Source: Bipolaris cookei
Lineage: Eukaryota > Ascomycota > Dothideomycetes > Pleosporales > Pleosporaceae
NCBI GenBank assembly: GCA_002286855.1
Contig: NRSV01000069.1
Span: forward strand, 105,199-169,198
Length of the DNA stretch: 64,000 bases
Reading direction: 5' to 3'
The stretch's first letter is position 1. Every line of letters begins with the position of its first letter. Of this stretch, positions 1-10,050 are shown piece by piece. The notes below the pieces were generated by a model. That model was not told the origin of the DNA, searched no databases, and was given only the letters and a program-made list of their open reading frames with translations. A program made the translations under genes and the position numbers.

Positions 1-319
1 GTAATCGAATTAATTGGGTTGGAATGGGATGTTGTAGCCCTCGGAAGCCACCCCAGACTGTTCTCCGTGCATGGGGAAAACGCAGTATGCTAAAAATCGC
101 AAATGCAAGTCTCATGATAGCGGGTTCCATGGTGTGACGGTGCCATGCACGGGCAAACCCACAGCTACGGCCCGATTTTGTGGGGGTTAACAATGTCCTG
201 CAGATCCCAGCGATGACGGTTGAGGGGTTTGGTCATAGCCCCAATCTAGGAAAGAATTTGTTAGCCTTGTGTCATTGGCTATTCGCCATCATTGTCACTG
301 AAAAGATCGTGTTATCAAT
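1..319. other. no gene recognised at left edge
   Basis: I see no coding signal here that I can defend. The stretch lies upstream of the acyltransferase pseudogene and probably contains its old promoter. Short open frames are present but have no recognisable motifs. Confidence 0.4.
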
Positions 320-1160
320 ATGTCGTCTTGGCAGGTTTTCCAGCTGCACCCCTCGGGGTGGGAACATGACGCTGAAGAGGAACGATCTAAACTTTTCATC
401 ATCGACTACACATTGAATTGTGCCTATACTCGCTATGCTATCTTTTTCCGTCTGAAAGATGCCAATAAGGGTGAAGCAGTCGATACTATCCGAGCAGGGC
501 TTGAAAAGACACTCGGCTAGGCAAGTCACATGTGCGGCGCCATTGAGGCAGATGGAGGATGTGACCTTTCGTTTGTCAAGAAGAAGAAATTGACTGTAAC
601 ATTTGTTGTGCATTGGCTAAATCCTGAGTGAAATTACCCGTCTCTGAACGATATTGAGAAAGCGCATTTCTCTGGTCATAGCGAGTTGTATAGTATCAAT
701 TTCTGGGTAGGTTGTAGTCCGTTGCCTTGTTTCTTTTTCGAAGGTTTACTGACGCGAGTTTGTGTGAAATAGGTACACCTGAACTGACATGGGGAGAAAG
801 ACCAAAGGCCAAGCCAAATCGCATTTCCTTGGGCTGATTGGTGCCATTGCGCCCATTAGAGATCAACAAGCATTAGCGCACACTCCTGACGCGTGTCCAC
901 TGATGGGCATTTTTGTGACAGATCGCTGCGCGGCTGATGCCAGTGGCTTTGACTTTGGCTATGCGGAAGCCAGGATCTACCGCCATTTGTGGGGAGAGAC
1001 AAAGACTACTGGAGTGGCTGTGGTATATGTTCCAGTGTTGTCAGGAGAAAACCTAGATAAAGACTCCATGTTCACAATAACAATGGAGAAGGAACTAGCA
1101 GCCAAATTGCTTGAGACTGCAGAATGGACCGATAACTTTGAATATGGGGAGATAGATTAG
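320..1160 (+). pseudogene. BAHD-like acyltransferase pseudogene
   Basis: This is the remains of a fungal transferase-family (BAHD-like, trichothecene-3-O-acetyltransferase type) acyl-CoA acyltransferase. The first ATG is at 320. The N-terminal part reads in one frame through stops at 518-520 (TAG) and 629-631 (TGA). Residues on both sides of these stops look like the family's N-terminal domain, including a stretch around 570-590 reading DLSFVKKKK. The C-terminal part is open from 789 to 1160 and carries DFGYA, which fits the family's DFGWG structural motif, followed by a typical C-terminal tail. The central region with the catalytic HxxxD motif is missing, since only about 150 bases separate the two parts. 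The gene is dead by two stops plus an internal deletion. The acyl acceptor of the ancestral enzyme cannot be told. The family assignment is from motif memory and is moderate. Confidence 0.6.
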
Positions 1161-1316
1161 GCAGTAGTCTCCGCTACGAGACTGTCGCATCTCACTCTGT
1201 CACACTACAGTCGAGAGTTTTTTGGGGTTGCTATAGCGTTTATATGGCGCTTGAATTACTGGGAAGAATTGCAATGTTGCTGGGAAGAGAAGACAAGAAA
1301 ATGGACGAGTGGCAGT

Positions 1317-2796
1317 CTAAATGTGAGTCTTGTTCAAGCCCTTTGTGAAAAGAGGGCTTTGGCGGACACGCTCCCAGTCGTGCAGCATAACAGTGTTTGC
1401 CGTGCAGTCGCGGACCTCGGCACCTCCACGCTTGATCATTTCGTCTTCAAAGGCAGTGATGGCAGCTTTCCGATCGTCGCCAGCGTGTATTCTGGTGATG
1501 GCCTCACACAGCTTCCCTGCGTCGGTGACGGAATGGTTGAGACCCTGTCCGCGCTGATAGGTCATGGGGTGAACAGCGTCGCCGACCATTGTGACGCGTC
1601 CGTTGTGATTGTCCCAGCGATGACCATCCAGGCTGGGATCCCACTCGGTCAGACCAAGATACCATACGGGTGTGTCGTCGAGGGTCCATTCCAGGGCGCT
1701 CTTCCAGGGGTCGCAAAACTGCTTGGCGAGTTCCTTCTGTTGGGCAAGGCGTTGAGCGCTTGTCCAGTGCTTGGTGGCCTCTTGCTCTTCTAAGCTGCTG
1801 CGCCACGAGATGTAGTAGAAGAAGGTCCAAGACGAGGGGTCATCTGCATCTGGGGCATGTTGCATGCCAAAAAAGGCAAAGCAGTTGTTGGGGTGGGCAG
1901 AGGCCAGATAGAGGGGGTGGAAGGACCTCAGGTGGAGAGCCTGCTCTCTGGTGAAGGTGGACTGGACGAACGTGGCCGCATAGGGAATGGGGTTGATGGT
2001 GCCTAGCTGGGGGCCAAGCAGGATGTTGCGGGTGGCAGAGTGAGCGCCGTCCGCGCCGACGAGTATGGAACCCGTGGCAGTGGAACCGTCGGCGAAGTGG
2101 GCGGTGATGGAGCTACCATCTGGGGGATGTGAAATGGCGTGCAGGGCAAGGTTGTAGCGGATGTCGATGCCATGGGACAAGAGGTGGCGCAGCTTGCTCC
2201 GTCGCAGGCGATAGAAGGGCCCAAAGGTGATGGCGGCAATGAGGTCGCCGGTGTCACCGCGGAGCCATTTGAGGGTGTCGAGGGGTTTGGTGGGCTGGTT
2301 GGGGTCGACCTGGAGGCTCTGGACGTGCTGCTCCCACCAGCCACGTGGCATGAGGCTCTGCAGCACCGGGGCGGCCCAATGCAGACCCATGTTCCAGTCG
2401 CGATCGCCGTGAGCGGTGCTGCTCTTCTCGAAGACGGTGCACGCGATGCCGGCCTGGTGGGCGCTGTCAGCACTAATACACTGCTAGGATGTGCTGCTAT
2501 ATATTCATGTGTATAGCAATGCAGTCCAGCAACACGAGGCTGGCTCCGAACGCCATTAGTACTACACATGTAAGTACTGTTCGTACCTTGGAAAGGCCCT
2601 GGGCTAGTGCTAGGCCCGTTATTCCTGCGAATCAGTGAGAAGAGGCGCGTTAACATATGGCATGCTGCTGTTGTTGCACTGCCGTTGCGGCGGCGTCATG
2701 AGGCGTACCGGCACCAATTATAAGGACTTGGTTGTGCGCATCGCTGTGTGCTGCTGCTGCTGCTGCTGTAGTACCGCCGGCAAATGCCTCGCCCAT
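1317..2796 (-). CDS. FAD-dependent monooxygenase (salicylate hydroxylase-like)
   Basis: Predicted three-exon gene: 2796-2709, 2624-2587 and 2453-1317, giving 420 residues. The 38-nt middle exon is needed to complete the FAD-binding Rossmann motif, which reads VLIIGAGITGLALAQGL across both introns. All phases close when exon 3 starts at 2453. Further on, the DG motif (ILVGADGAHSATR) and the GD motif (VTMVGDAVHP followed by RGQGLNH) are intact. Length and motif order fit class A flavoprotein aromatic hydroxylases, which use NAD(P)H and O2 to hydroxylate an aromatic or polyketide-like substrate. The substrate cannot be inferred. Exon 1 holds a GCT run (2749-2771) that encodes a short poly-Ala tract before the Rossmann fold. 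The gene is divergent from the methyltransferase starting at 3508, with 711 bp between their starts, so the two may share regulation. Confidence 0.85.
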
Positions 2797-3507
2797 GATA
2801 TCGTCTGGTGATGTCGCCCAAAAGATACGTCTCTTCCAATTCGCAGCTGTTAGCCGGTCCAGTGCTCTAGGATGACGAGAATAAACTTCTGCACCGGCAC
2901 CGGCAAGCTCCACCCCAACGCTGTCAGGCCACGGACTGCAACAGCCGCGCGGACCGAATGGAACAACAGCCCACCCCCGTCCCCTTGTATTGCATGCCGC
3001 GGCTAACAAGCTTCGCCCGGGGCGACTTGACTAGTCTGGCCGTGTTTGGAGGTAGTGTTGGAGGTGCAATATACGCACGGCGTCTGTTGGCCTGCCTTTC
3101 GCCCACTCACGCAAGCCGGAGGGCGAGTCCGGCGCAGGATCGCCCCGGGGGGTTCTACGCCAATCCAGACCCTCGCCCTCCAACATCCAGCGCTCGACAG
3201 ACAGCCCATGTCCCACGCCTCGGCCAAAGACACGACAGTCAATGAGGAAAAAAACGGACCAATGCCATTCTTCTGGTTCCAGTGCAGTTCGCTCGATTCG
3301 AGCACCACGACACGACAAACGCGCCCCTGCCCCTGCCTGCTGCTCAATTGACTAGTCATACTACCGAATACTGACTTTACTAATATGTAACCACACCCCT
3401 CGGCCCGCCATTCCCCAGGACACGCGCACACACGCACACACGCACACACGCACACACATTCTCTCTCTGTCCAACCCCAACCTGCACTCCCCCTTCCCCC
3501 TCTGGCA
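2797..3507. promoter_or_regulatory. divergent intergenic region with CA-rich repeat
   Basis: This 711-bp stretch separates the start codons of the monooxygenase (minus) and the methyltransferase (plus), so it should hold both promoters. A (CA)n-type repeat interrupted by CG steps runs from about 3419 to 3458, just before a pyrimidine-rich leader (TTCTCTCTCTG) ahead of the methyltransferase ATG. No operator motif is recognised. Confidence 0.5.
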
Positions 3508-4734
3508 ATGGCCCCGTCCAGCCCGCACAAGCCCGCGCAGGCTGCCGGCATCCATCTCCACGCTCAAGACAGCGCCATGCACTTGCAGGACACGCCCCAT
3601 CCCCCGCAAACTGCCTCTGCCTCGCCCTACCCCACGTCGCACACGTCCGACGCTGTGACAGACGACGACGAAGAACTGGCAGGCTCGTCGTCGGACTCGG
3701 GCTTCGACAGCGGCAGCCTCTTGGGCGACGGCACCGACTCGCTCGCCTCGTCCATCCTCAACCACCGCATGGAAAACGGCCGCCAGTACCATGCTTACCG
3801 CGACGGCGCATACTGGGGCCCCAACGACGAGCTGGCCAAGGAGATTCTCGACTTTGCCCACCACATGTACCTCCTGACCCTCGACCAGAAACTGCACCTG
3901 GCTCCTCTGCAGAACCCCCAGGCCATCCTCGACTGCGGCACCGGCACCGGCATATGGGCCATTGTGAGCATCACACCGCACGCGCCCTTTGCCCCAATCC
4001 CGCTAACACGACCAGGACATGGCAGACCAGTATCCCTCAGCCACCGTCACTGGCACTGACCTCTCGCCCATCCAGCCTGAATGGGTCCCGCCAAACTGCC
4101 ACTTTGAAATCGACGATGTCTCCTTGGAATGGACCTTTCCCCCAAACCACTTTGACTTTATCCACATTCGTGAGTTGTTTGGCTGCATCCCAGACTGGGA
4201 CTTTTTCTTCGCCCAGGCCTATCGCCATACTAAACCCGGCGGTTGGATAGAGATAGTAGAGCACTCGGTATGTCCCATTGCCGACGACGATTCCATGAGC
4301 CCGGACCACTTCTACCATACCTGGGGCAAGGTCGTGGTCGAGATGGGAGACAAGTTTGGCAAGAGCTTTACCATTTGGGAAGAGAGCGCAGAGAGAATAC
4401 GGCGGGCCGGCTTCGTCGATGTCACCGTCGTCGACTTCAAGTGGCCAATGAACGGTTGGCCAACAGACAAGAAATTGAAGAACATTGGCAGATGGAATCA
4501 GCTGCGCCTCATGGACGGAGTCGAGGGATTTATGCTGCGGCTACTGACTCAAGTCGGCGGCGTAAGTATTGCATAATAGCAATGGCCTTCCTACTGCCTA
4601 CTAACCGTGTACAGTGGTCAGTCGCGCGAGCCCAGCTCCACCTAGCCCAGATGCGCAAGGAGCTCAAGAGCTACAAAACCCATGCATACCTTCCCGGAAC
4701 CGTTGTTTATGCCCGCAAGCCTTTTCGCACGTGA
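3508..4734 (+). CDS. LaeA-like SAM-dependent methyltransferase
   Basis: Three exons (3508-3963, 4016-4561, 4615-4734) give 373 residues, with introns of 52 and 53 nt and clean phases. The first about 80 residues are Ser/Asp-rich and probably disordered. The SAM-binding motif I is ILDCGTGTGIWAI, split by the first intron directly after it, followed by the acidic post-I segment GTDLSPIQPEWVPPN and the hydrophobic strand before PGGWIEIVE. This layout matches the large fungal family of LaeA/TAM-type methyltransferases. Its members include the secondary-metabolism regulator LaeA and many enzymes of unknown substrate. I do not claim orthology with LaeA itself. A signal peptide or membrane segment is not seen. 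Start choice: first in-frame ATG after the pyrimidine leader, in context GCAATGGCC. Confidence 0.85.
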
Positions 4735-5089
4735 GAGAGAAACGGCATACTGTTGATATGTCCTCCACAACTACTTCCTACATATAGGATATACAATCCA
4801 ACCACCTCCAAATGTGGTAGATGGACGGCCAGCATTTTCTTCCTAATGGTACATTCTGGCATCATCGTCATCGCTTATATCTGTCAACACCGAGGTTGAC
4901 AGCACAATTGCAGCTACCTGGAGCCATTACGAGCACATTACCTCGGCTTCGGAAAATCACATGTAGCGTTCAGCGCCCAGTAGACAGTCACACGAACCTC
5001 GGTAGAGTATAGCACGGCACAGTTACACCCCAGCTTGGACAGGTCCATGTACCGTCCTGATTGACATTACATCTCACCTGCTAGCCTTT
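4735..5089. other. intergenic, convergent gene ends
   Basis: The methyltransferase ends at 4734 and the DAO gene on the opposite strand ends at 5090. The stretch holds only the two 3' ends; I see no gene in it. Confidence 0.5.
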
Positions 5090-7014
5090 CTAAAGATGAG
5101 GGCTTGACTGGATTCCCTTTACTCTATCTATATTACAAAAAGGCTTTCGCGCACTGGCTTCACACTGGGCCCTGCAGTCAGCAAGCACCTTTTCGGGATC
5201 GGTATCCTGGAGCTTGGCGATACGGTGTTCGGTGGCGTGAAATGGCTGGGGCAGCGCAGGATACGAAGCTGCGAGCTGCGGTGGACTGTACTGGAGCCCC
5301 AGAGCGTCGAGCACAAGCGGCGCGAGGGATGCTGAAGACAGGAGGATGCGAGGCATTCCTTTGAATTGCGAGTTAGACCAATGTCTTTTGTTACGCATCA
5401 TACAAGAAATAGAGACGTACCATGTCCTGTGTACCCAGCATTGATGAACTGATTGCTGCGAGATGGCAGGGCGCCGACGAATGGGAAGCCATCTGCGCTT
5501 ATTTCGTGGGCTGCAAAACATTCGATTAGTTTTCTGATGTCTTTTATACTCTTTTGTCTCCAAAAACTTACCGCCAGTCCAACTTCCACCTTTCTCAACA
5601 TCAAATCCCAACTCTGCAATCTTTGGTCCCGGCCAATCCACTATATCCGCCGCCGGCCACGTCTTGTAGAAATCAGACACACCAGGCGCCTGCTTATCAT
5701 CTTCATCGTTCAAAATACTGATTTCAGGTTTATGGCATAGCAATTGGCGTGCGCCCCCTATAATGATGACGTTGTAAGGCGGTGGGAGTTGAACGTGGTA
5801 ATTCTACATTTCTATCAGTTATATCTCTCGGAATCTGATAACAAGGGAGAGTAAGTTAAAAAAAAAGGATGGAATATGACGTACATTCACCACGCTATCC
5901 CACTGCTGTGCCCCCGTCCGCTTCAAAAACCCCGCTGGCGCCTTGATTGCGGCTACCGCGCCTAGTTGCGGTAAGATCAATTTCTCGAATTCTGGGAGGA
6001 GGTGCGAGACCCAGCGGCATGTCGCGTGGACTACTGTCTTTGCGCGGAGCGTGCCGCGGGGGGTGGTGACGGTGATGTAGCCGTTCGTGTCGCGCTCGGA
6101 GACGGCGGAGACGGGGGTGTGGGAGTGGAGGGTGAATTTGGGGTTTTTCAGCAGGATGCGGAGGAGGGCGTGGATAAATTTGTAGGGCCATCTGTACTGC
6201 GCGTTAACTTTATCTCCCTGAGGATGAATGAAGGGGAGGGAGGAGAGAATGGTGAATACATTTGTCCTGTAGGATGCACGATTGCTTTCAACACGCCCTT
6301 CATCTGCGTCACTTCTTCTGCTTCGGTACTATCTTCAATCACACGGCATATCTTCACGATTTCGTTTTCGTCACCGTAGTCTTTGCGCATTTCCTCCAGT
6401 GCATGGCTGAGGCGTGTCCACGCTTCGTCTGTCATGGCTGCGTCGAAGGTCTCGCCGAGTTTCAAGCATACTTCCTCAGTAATCCCCTCTGCTTCGCAGA
6501 GTTCCTTGAACGCGGAGAGATGCGCGTGCTCGTGTCGGATTAGGTGCATGGCGCCTGCTGCGCCGAAGCGCTCGCGCCATATGGGGTATCGAGAGTAAAG
6601 ATGTGGTCGTAGTTGTCCTCCTATTTTTCATTTTCCGTTATTCACTGTACTGATGATTTCGATATCACGTGCGCCCGTCTTACCATTTCGCCCAGTAGCA
6701 GCGCCACACACATCGCGGGCTTCTAGGATCGTCACTCGCGGCTGCTTGGATGCATGTTCTGTGTACTAAAAAAACGGCGACCGCATGTCAGGACAAGGGG
6801 CTGGAATTGCAGCGATTGGGGAACCACCTGCGTGTGTGGATGCGTGACATACTTTGTGGAGCCAATAGGCGGTTGAGACTCCGGCGTAGCCACTGCCAAT
6901 TATCGCGACGTCGGTTTCTTCTGGGAGCGTCTCGCTAGACTGGTAGTCGCGCAAGGGCGATTCGGCGGCTTCGATCCAGTATGATTTTGTGGGGTTGGGC
7001 TTGGGCAGGACCAT
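5090..7014 (-). CDS. FAD-dependent oxidoreductase, DAO family (copy 1)
   Basis: Seven exons can be joined with consistent phases: 7014-6853, 6765-6684, 6620-6260, 6191-5885, 5803-5572, 5510-5421 and 5358-5090, giving 500 residues. The N-terminal dinucleotide-binding motif reads DVAIIGSGYAGVSTAYWL, followed by the ATGRNGGQLRP segment typical of DAO-type fungal oxidoreductases. The FAD-contact C-terminal region reads DGFPFVGALP and then GYTGHGMPRILLSS. These enzymes oxidise C-N bonds of amino acids or amines using FAD, releasing H2O2 in most members. The substrate here is unknown. The exon 4 acceptor at 6191 must be used, because the nearer AG leaves the frame broken. Two intron positions are shared with the second copy at 14.5-16.1 kb: after GATGRNG and before the EISADGFPFVG region, both phase 1. 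The gene is divergent from the HAD hydrolase. Confidence 0.85.
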
Positions 7015-7492
7015 GGTTACGGCGTGGCACTATTCAATTGTTGGACGGTTTAGACGAGAGGTTGTAGACTTGGCTTGCAGGCAGGGAACATGCACGTGGT
7101 GCTAGCCTCATCTATTTCAAGACTTCAAAAGGGATGTCCATGAGAGTACTCTTGTACCGGCGGGTGATTGCACCGGTTCACCATGGGGAGATGATGGTCC
7201 GATTACCGGCCCGGCATCTGATAAGCGGCGGGGTCTCTTCTCAAAGCTCGCGCACCACTTTGTTACGAGCTGCGACCGGGTGGCCGGCATCAGATTACTC
7301 GAACGCGTGGACTCATACTCAACATATTATTGAATTTGTATATATATCGAGTCTAACTTATCAGTCCCACATTTTAACAACCCCCCCCCCCCCCATCCCC
7401 CAAATTGCTATCCCTCCCTTCCCAAGTCGTCATCGACCCCGCCTTGCAAGAGACAATCAAACAAACCGTGAAAAAGGAGGAAACAAAAAAAC
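7015..7492. promoter_or_regulatory. divergent promoter region with C homopolymer
   Basis: 478 bp lie between the DAO start codon (minus) and the HAD start codon (plus). A homopolymer of about 15 C occupies 7380-7395, followed by CATCCCCC. The ATG at 7493 is preceded by an A-rich leader (AACAAAAAAACATGG), a good fungal start context. No specific binding site is recognised. Confidence 0.45.
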
Positions 7493-8221
7493 ATGGCTTC
7501 ACCAAGAAAACACGTCGTCTTCGATGTCGTAGGCACTTGCGTCTCCTTCGACGCCTTCTACGAAGCAATCGAATCCACAATCGGCGACAAGCTACGCCAA
7601 CACACCATAACCCCCCAGCACTTTGGCTTTACATGGCAAACATCCGCAGAAATCGAATTCACCTTCTTCTCCATCCATGGTGGCTATAAGCCCTACAAAG
7701 ACTTACTATCCGGCTTCTTCTACCGCACCCTCAGCCTCTGCGGCATCCAAGACCCGAAATCTATTTTTACAGATGAAGAAAGAGACAAGTGCGTAGAGGG
7801 CTACTCTGCGCTCAAGATGCGACCGGGTTGCCATGAAATGTTCCAAATACTACGGGATAACGGATTTACCATCTGGGCACTTACAACCGGCGATGTCAAG
7901 CGCGTAAGCGGATACTTTGAGCGTGCGAACTTGCACATGCCGCTTGAGAACCTCGTTAGCTGTGATTCCGTTGGTGTAGCAAAACCCGCGCTCGCTGCGT
8001 ACCGCGTCATGTGGGATCGGCTGGGTGAAAACGATGTCAAGTGGTTTGCGGCTGGTCACATGTGGGATGTGACAGCGGCGACCAAAGTGGGGTTTCGAGG
8101 CGCGTTCACGACATTGTATGAGAAGGATGCTTGTCTGGATGTTTTTACAGAGGCCAAGATTGAGGTTGTGGAGGATAGCATGGTGGGGTTGGCTAGGGCG
8201 ATTGTAGAGAAGTCGGGGTGA
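7493..8221 (+). CDS. HAD-superfamily hydrolase (haloacid dehalogenase-like)
   Basis: This single-exon gene encodes 242 residues. Motif I reads VVFDVVGTCVSFD, the FDxxGT form used by L-2-haloacid dehalogenases, whose first Asp is the nucleophile. Motif II is ALTTGD, the motif III Lys lies in VAKPALAAYR, and motif IV is represented by GHMWDVTAATKVGF. The order and spacing fit a type II 2-haloacid dehalogenase-like protein. Many fungal members have no proven dehalogenase activity and may be phosphatases. No signal peptide is visible, so a cytosolic protein is expected. An A-rich AATAAA-like stretch follows directly at 8235-8252 and may be the polyadenylation signal. The gene shares its 5' region with the divergent DAO oxidoreductase, which hints at co-regulation. 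Confidence 0.85.
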   Translation: MASPRKHVVFDVVGTCVSFDAFYEAIESTIGDKLRQHTITPQHFGFTWQTSAEIEFTFFSIHGGYKPYKDLLSGFFYRTLSLCGIQDPKSIFTDEERDKCVEGYSALKMRPGCHEMFQILRDNGFTIWALTTGDVKRVSGYFERANLHMPLENLVSCDSVGVAKPALAAYRVMWDRLGENDVKWFAAGHMWDVTAATKVGFRGAFTTLYEKDACLDVFTEAKIEVVEDSMVGLARAIVEKSG

Positions 8222-8757
8222 GATAATCTGGAAGATAAAAAATAAAAATAAATCCAAATGGTATTGGTGCTTCATTGATATCATGCGAGTAAATACTTCT
8301 TGACCGCTTGAATTTACCGCTCAATGACTACAAGCTTTCCTTGCTACGAGGCGGTGGGGACGTTGCCAATGCTCTCTCACGCCCAGTCTACCATGACCAT
8401 CTAGGTACTCAGGTAATCTAAACAAAACATCTCGCTCAACTCAAAATTTAAGATCCAGTCATGTACTACTACTGTCCCTGTATCACTACAAGCTCCTGAT
8501 ATCGGAGCTCGCTTAAAATAGCGACTGTATGGGGTATTGCGTCCGCTTAGGCGCTAGTGTCAGGGCACTCATCTTCGTTATCAGATCTTCCTTCATCGCA
8601 ACCTCTTTGCCAATGTTTTTGCCATAGTTCAGTAAATTGATGTGTCCAATCGTCATTTGAGAATATTTAGTTTTTCCTACTTGGACATTGTTAACAGTTC
8701 ATCTACAGACCGCCGCGAAGGGAAGACCAAATTGAATTTATTCCAACCGCGGCTGCT
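8222..8757. other. intergenic, no gene seen
   Basis: This 536-bp stretch lies between the HAD gene and the target duplication of a truncated LINE. I see no coding or repeat structure beyond the hydrolase 3' end. Confidence 0.4.
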
Positions 8758-9338
8758 AATTACTGGGCGCAAGCACGTGGCAACCGCCATCTTCCTACTA
8801 CGTACGGAAATGCTAGGGCTGAACGACTGGCTCTCATGCATAGGGGTGCCAGGGGTCTCCCCAGCCTGCCCCTGCGGAGGACTCAGGCAAACGCTATGAC
8901 ACGTCCTAGCGTTTTGCCCAAAACAAAGCGGACCAAGAATCCGCCTCCTCCAAAGGGCAGGCTCAGCTAGGATCGAAGACCTCCTGCAGGAGAAGGAAAA
9001 GGCGGCAGAGGGAGGACGCTGGCTACTAGACACGGAGCTCCTCGAACAGTTTTGAGTGGTAAAGGAGATTAAAGGTACAGACATGGAGGAGTGGGATCCA
9101 TTCCAACTAACCCACTAAAACAAAAAACTTGTCCTCTGCTCCCCTCATCAAGGGCAGCACTGGCAGAAATTGATGGACTTGGAGAGGGAGGGGAAGAAGA
9201 CAATGATGCGAAGGCAGGGGTGTTAAGGGGAGGATCCCCATGTTTGCCCTGTATCTAAAGGCGACTCTCTAGTGTTCATAGACTCTTATGGGGCCCAGGT
9301 AGCCCTATAAATTGATTTATTTAATTACTGGGCGCAAG
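8758..9338 (+). mobile_element. 5'-truncated Tad-like LINE fragment with 16-bp TSD
   Basis: The 549-bp insert 8774-9322 is flanked by perfect 16-bp direct repeats AATTACTGGGCGCAAG (8758-8773 and 9323-9338). In the plus frame it encodes the extreme C-terminus of a LINE ORF2 protein. That part contains the zinc-knuckle-like segment VSPACPCGG and continues through a stop at 8899 to HVLAFCP, the CxC...H...C pattern found after the RNase H domain. More stops follow, so it is dead. The 3' end is AT-rich (TTGATTTATTT) in place of a long poly-A tail. 5' truncation plus a target duplication is the mark of target-primed reverse transcription. Confidence 0.8.
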
Positions 9339-9940
9339 GCCGAACGATACCACCCTGCAAGGCTTTGGGATTATCAATCACTCCCTCCTACTTCTCAGTG
9401 CCCCATGGAGTCGTCAATGATTCTATTGTAGTCTCTGGCTGCGAGCCGTATTTGCCTTCTTCATGCCAGACCTGCAGTGTCTTGTGATCAAGCCTCCAAT
9501 AGCAGTGCTCCCCGTAAAGGCCCTTTTCCGTACAAGGTTATGCTTGCACGGAACCATGCTAAGCTTTGTGGTGTGCTGACTTCCCGTCTTCATAACTTTC
9601 GAGACGCCGTCAAAAAAGCCAGCTGGCTGCATTAATTGAATAAGTACTAGGGCATTCCATGCTATCTCTAGGTAAAGACGGCTTGATGATCATGGGCCAC
9701 CAGCATGTTTGCGCATATAGACATGGCAATCGGAAAGCTCCAGGTGTCAAGGGTAACAGCCAAATTTATTGGTTACTTGATAGCATGGACGGGACATTTT
9801 TATTACGATTGATTTCAAAGGGCGCGTGCATCGGCATGGGACGCGTACACAGTAGGTGATGGGACGAGTGGTGAAAGGCACGGCTGCTAGGGTTCATCGT
9901 CTAGGCTACGAGCCTCATTTTCATTTCGATAACCCCCTCT
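9339..9940. other. non-coding stretch, no gene seen
   Basis: About 600 bp follow the LINE fragment. Open frames on both strands are short and without recognisable motifs. It may be more decayed repeat, but I cannot show this. Confidence 0.35.
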
Positions 9941-10050
9941 CCCACGTACACTAAATCGTAAGAACCACGTAGATACTTGTAAGCCTAAAAACCCTGCACG
10001 TCTTATATAGCTCTCGGGCTGAAACAGGACATTAAACTAGAATGATAATA

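Noticed and set aside
3361..3981. 206-codon minus-strand frame over the methyltransferase 5' end
   Set aside because: It covers the CA repeat (giving a Val/Cys-Val repeat) and is antisense to exon 1 of the methyltransferase; no support.
6148..6549. Read-through of DAO exon 3 into a different C-terminus
   Set aside because: Using the acceptor at 6191 gives the expected WPYKF segment in phase, so the read-through frame is an artefact of ignoring the intron.
7374..7580. Arg-rich open frame on the minus strand over the C homopolymer
   Set aside because: Shadow of the leader and first codons of the HAD gene; composition is driven by the C run and CTT/CGT codons.
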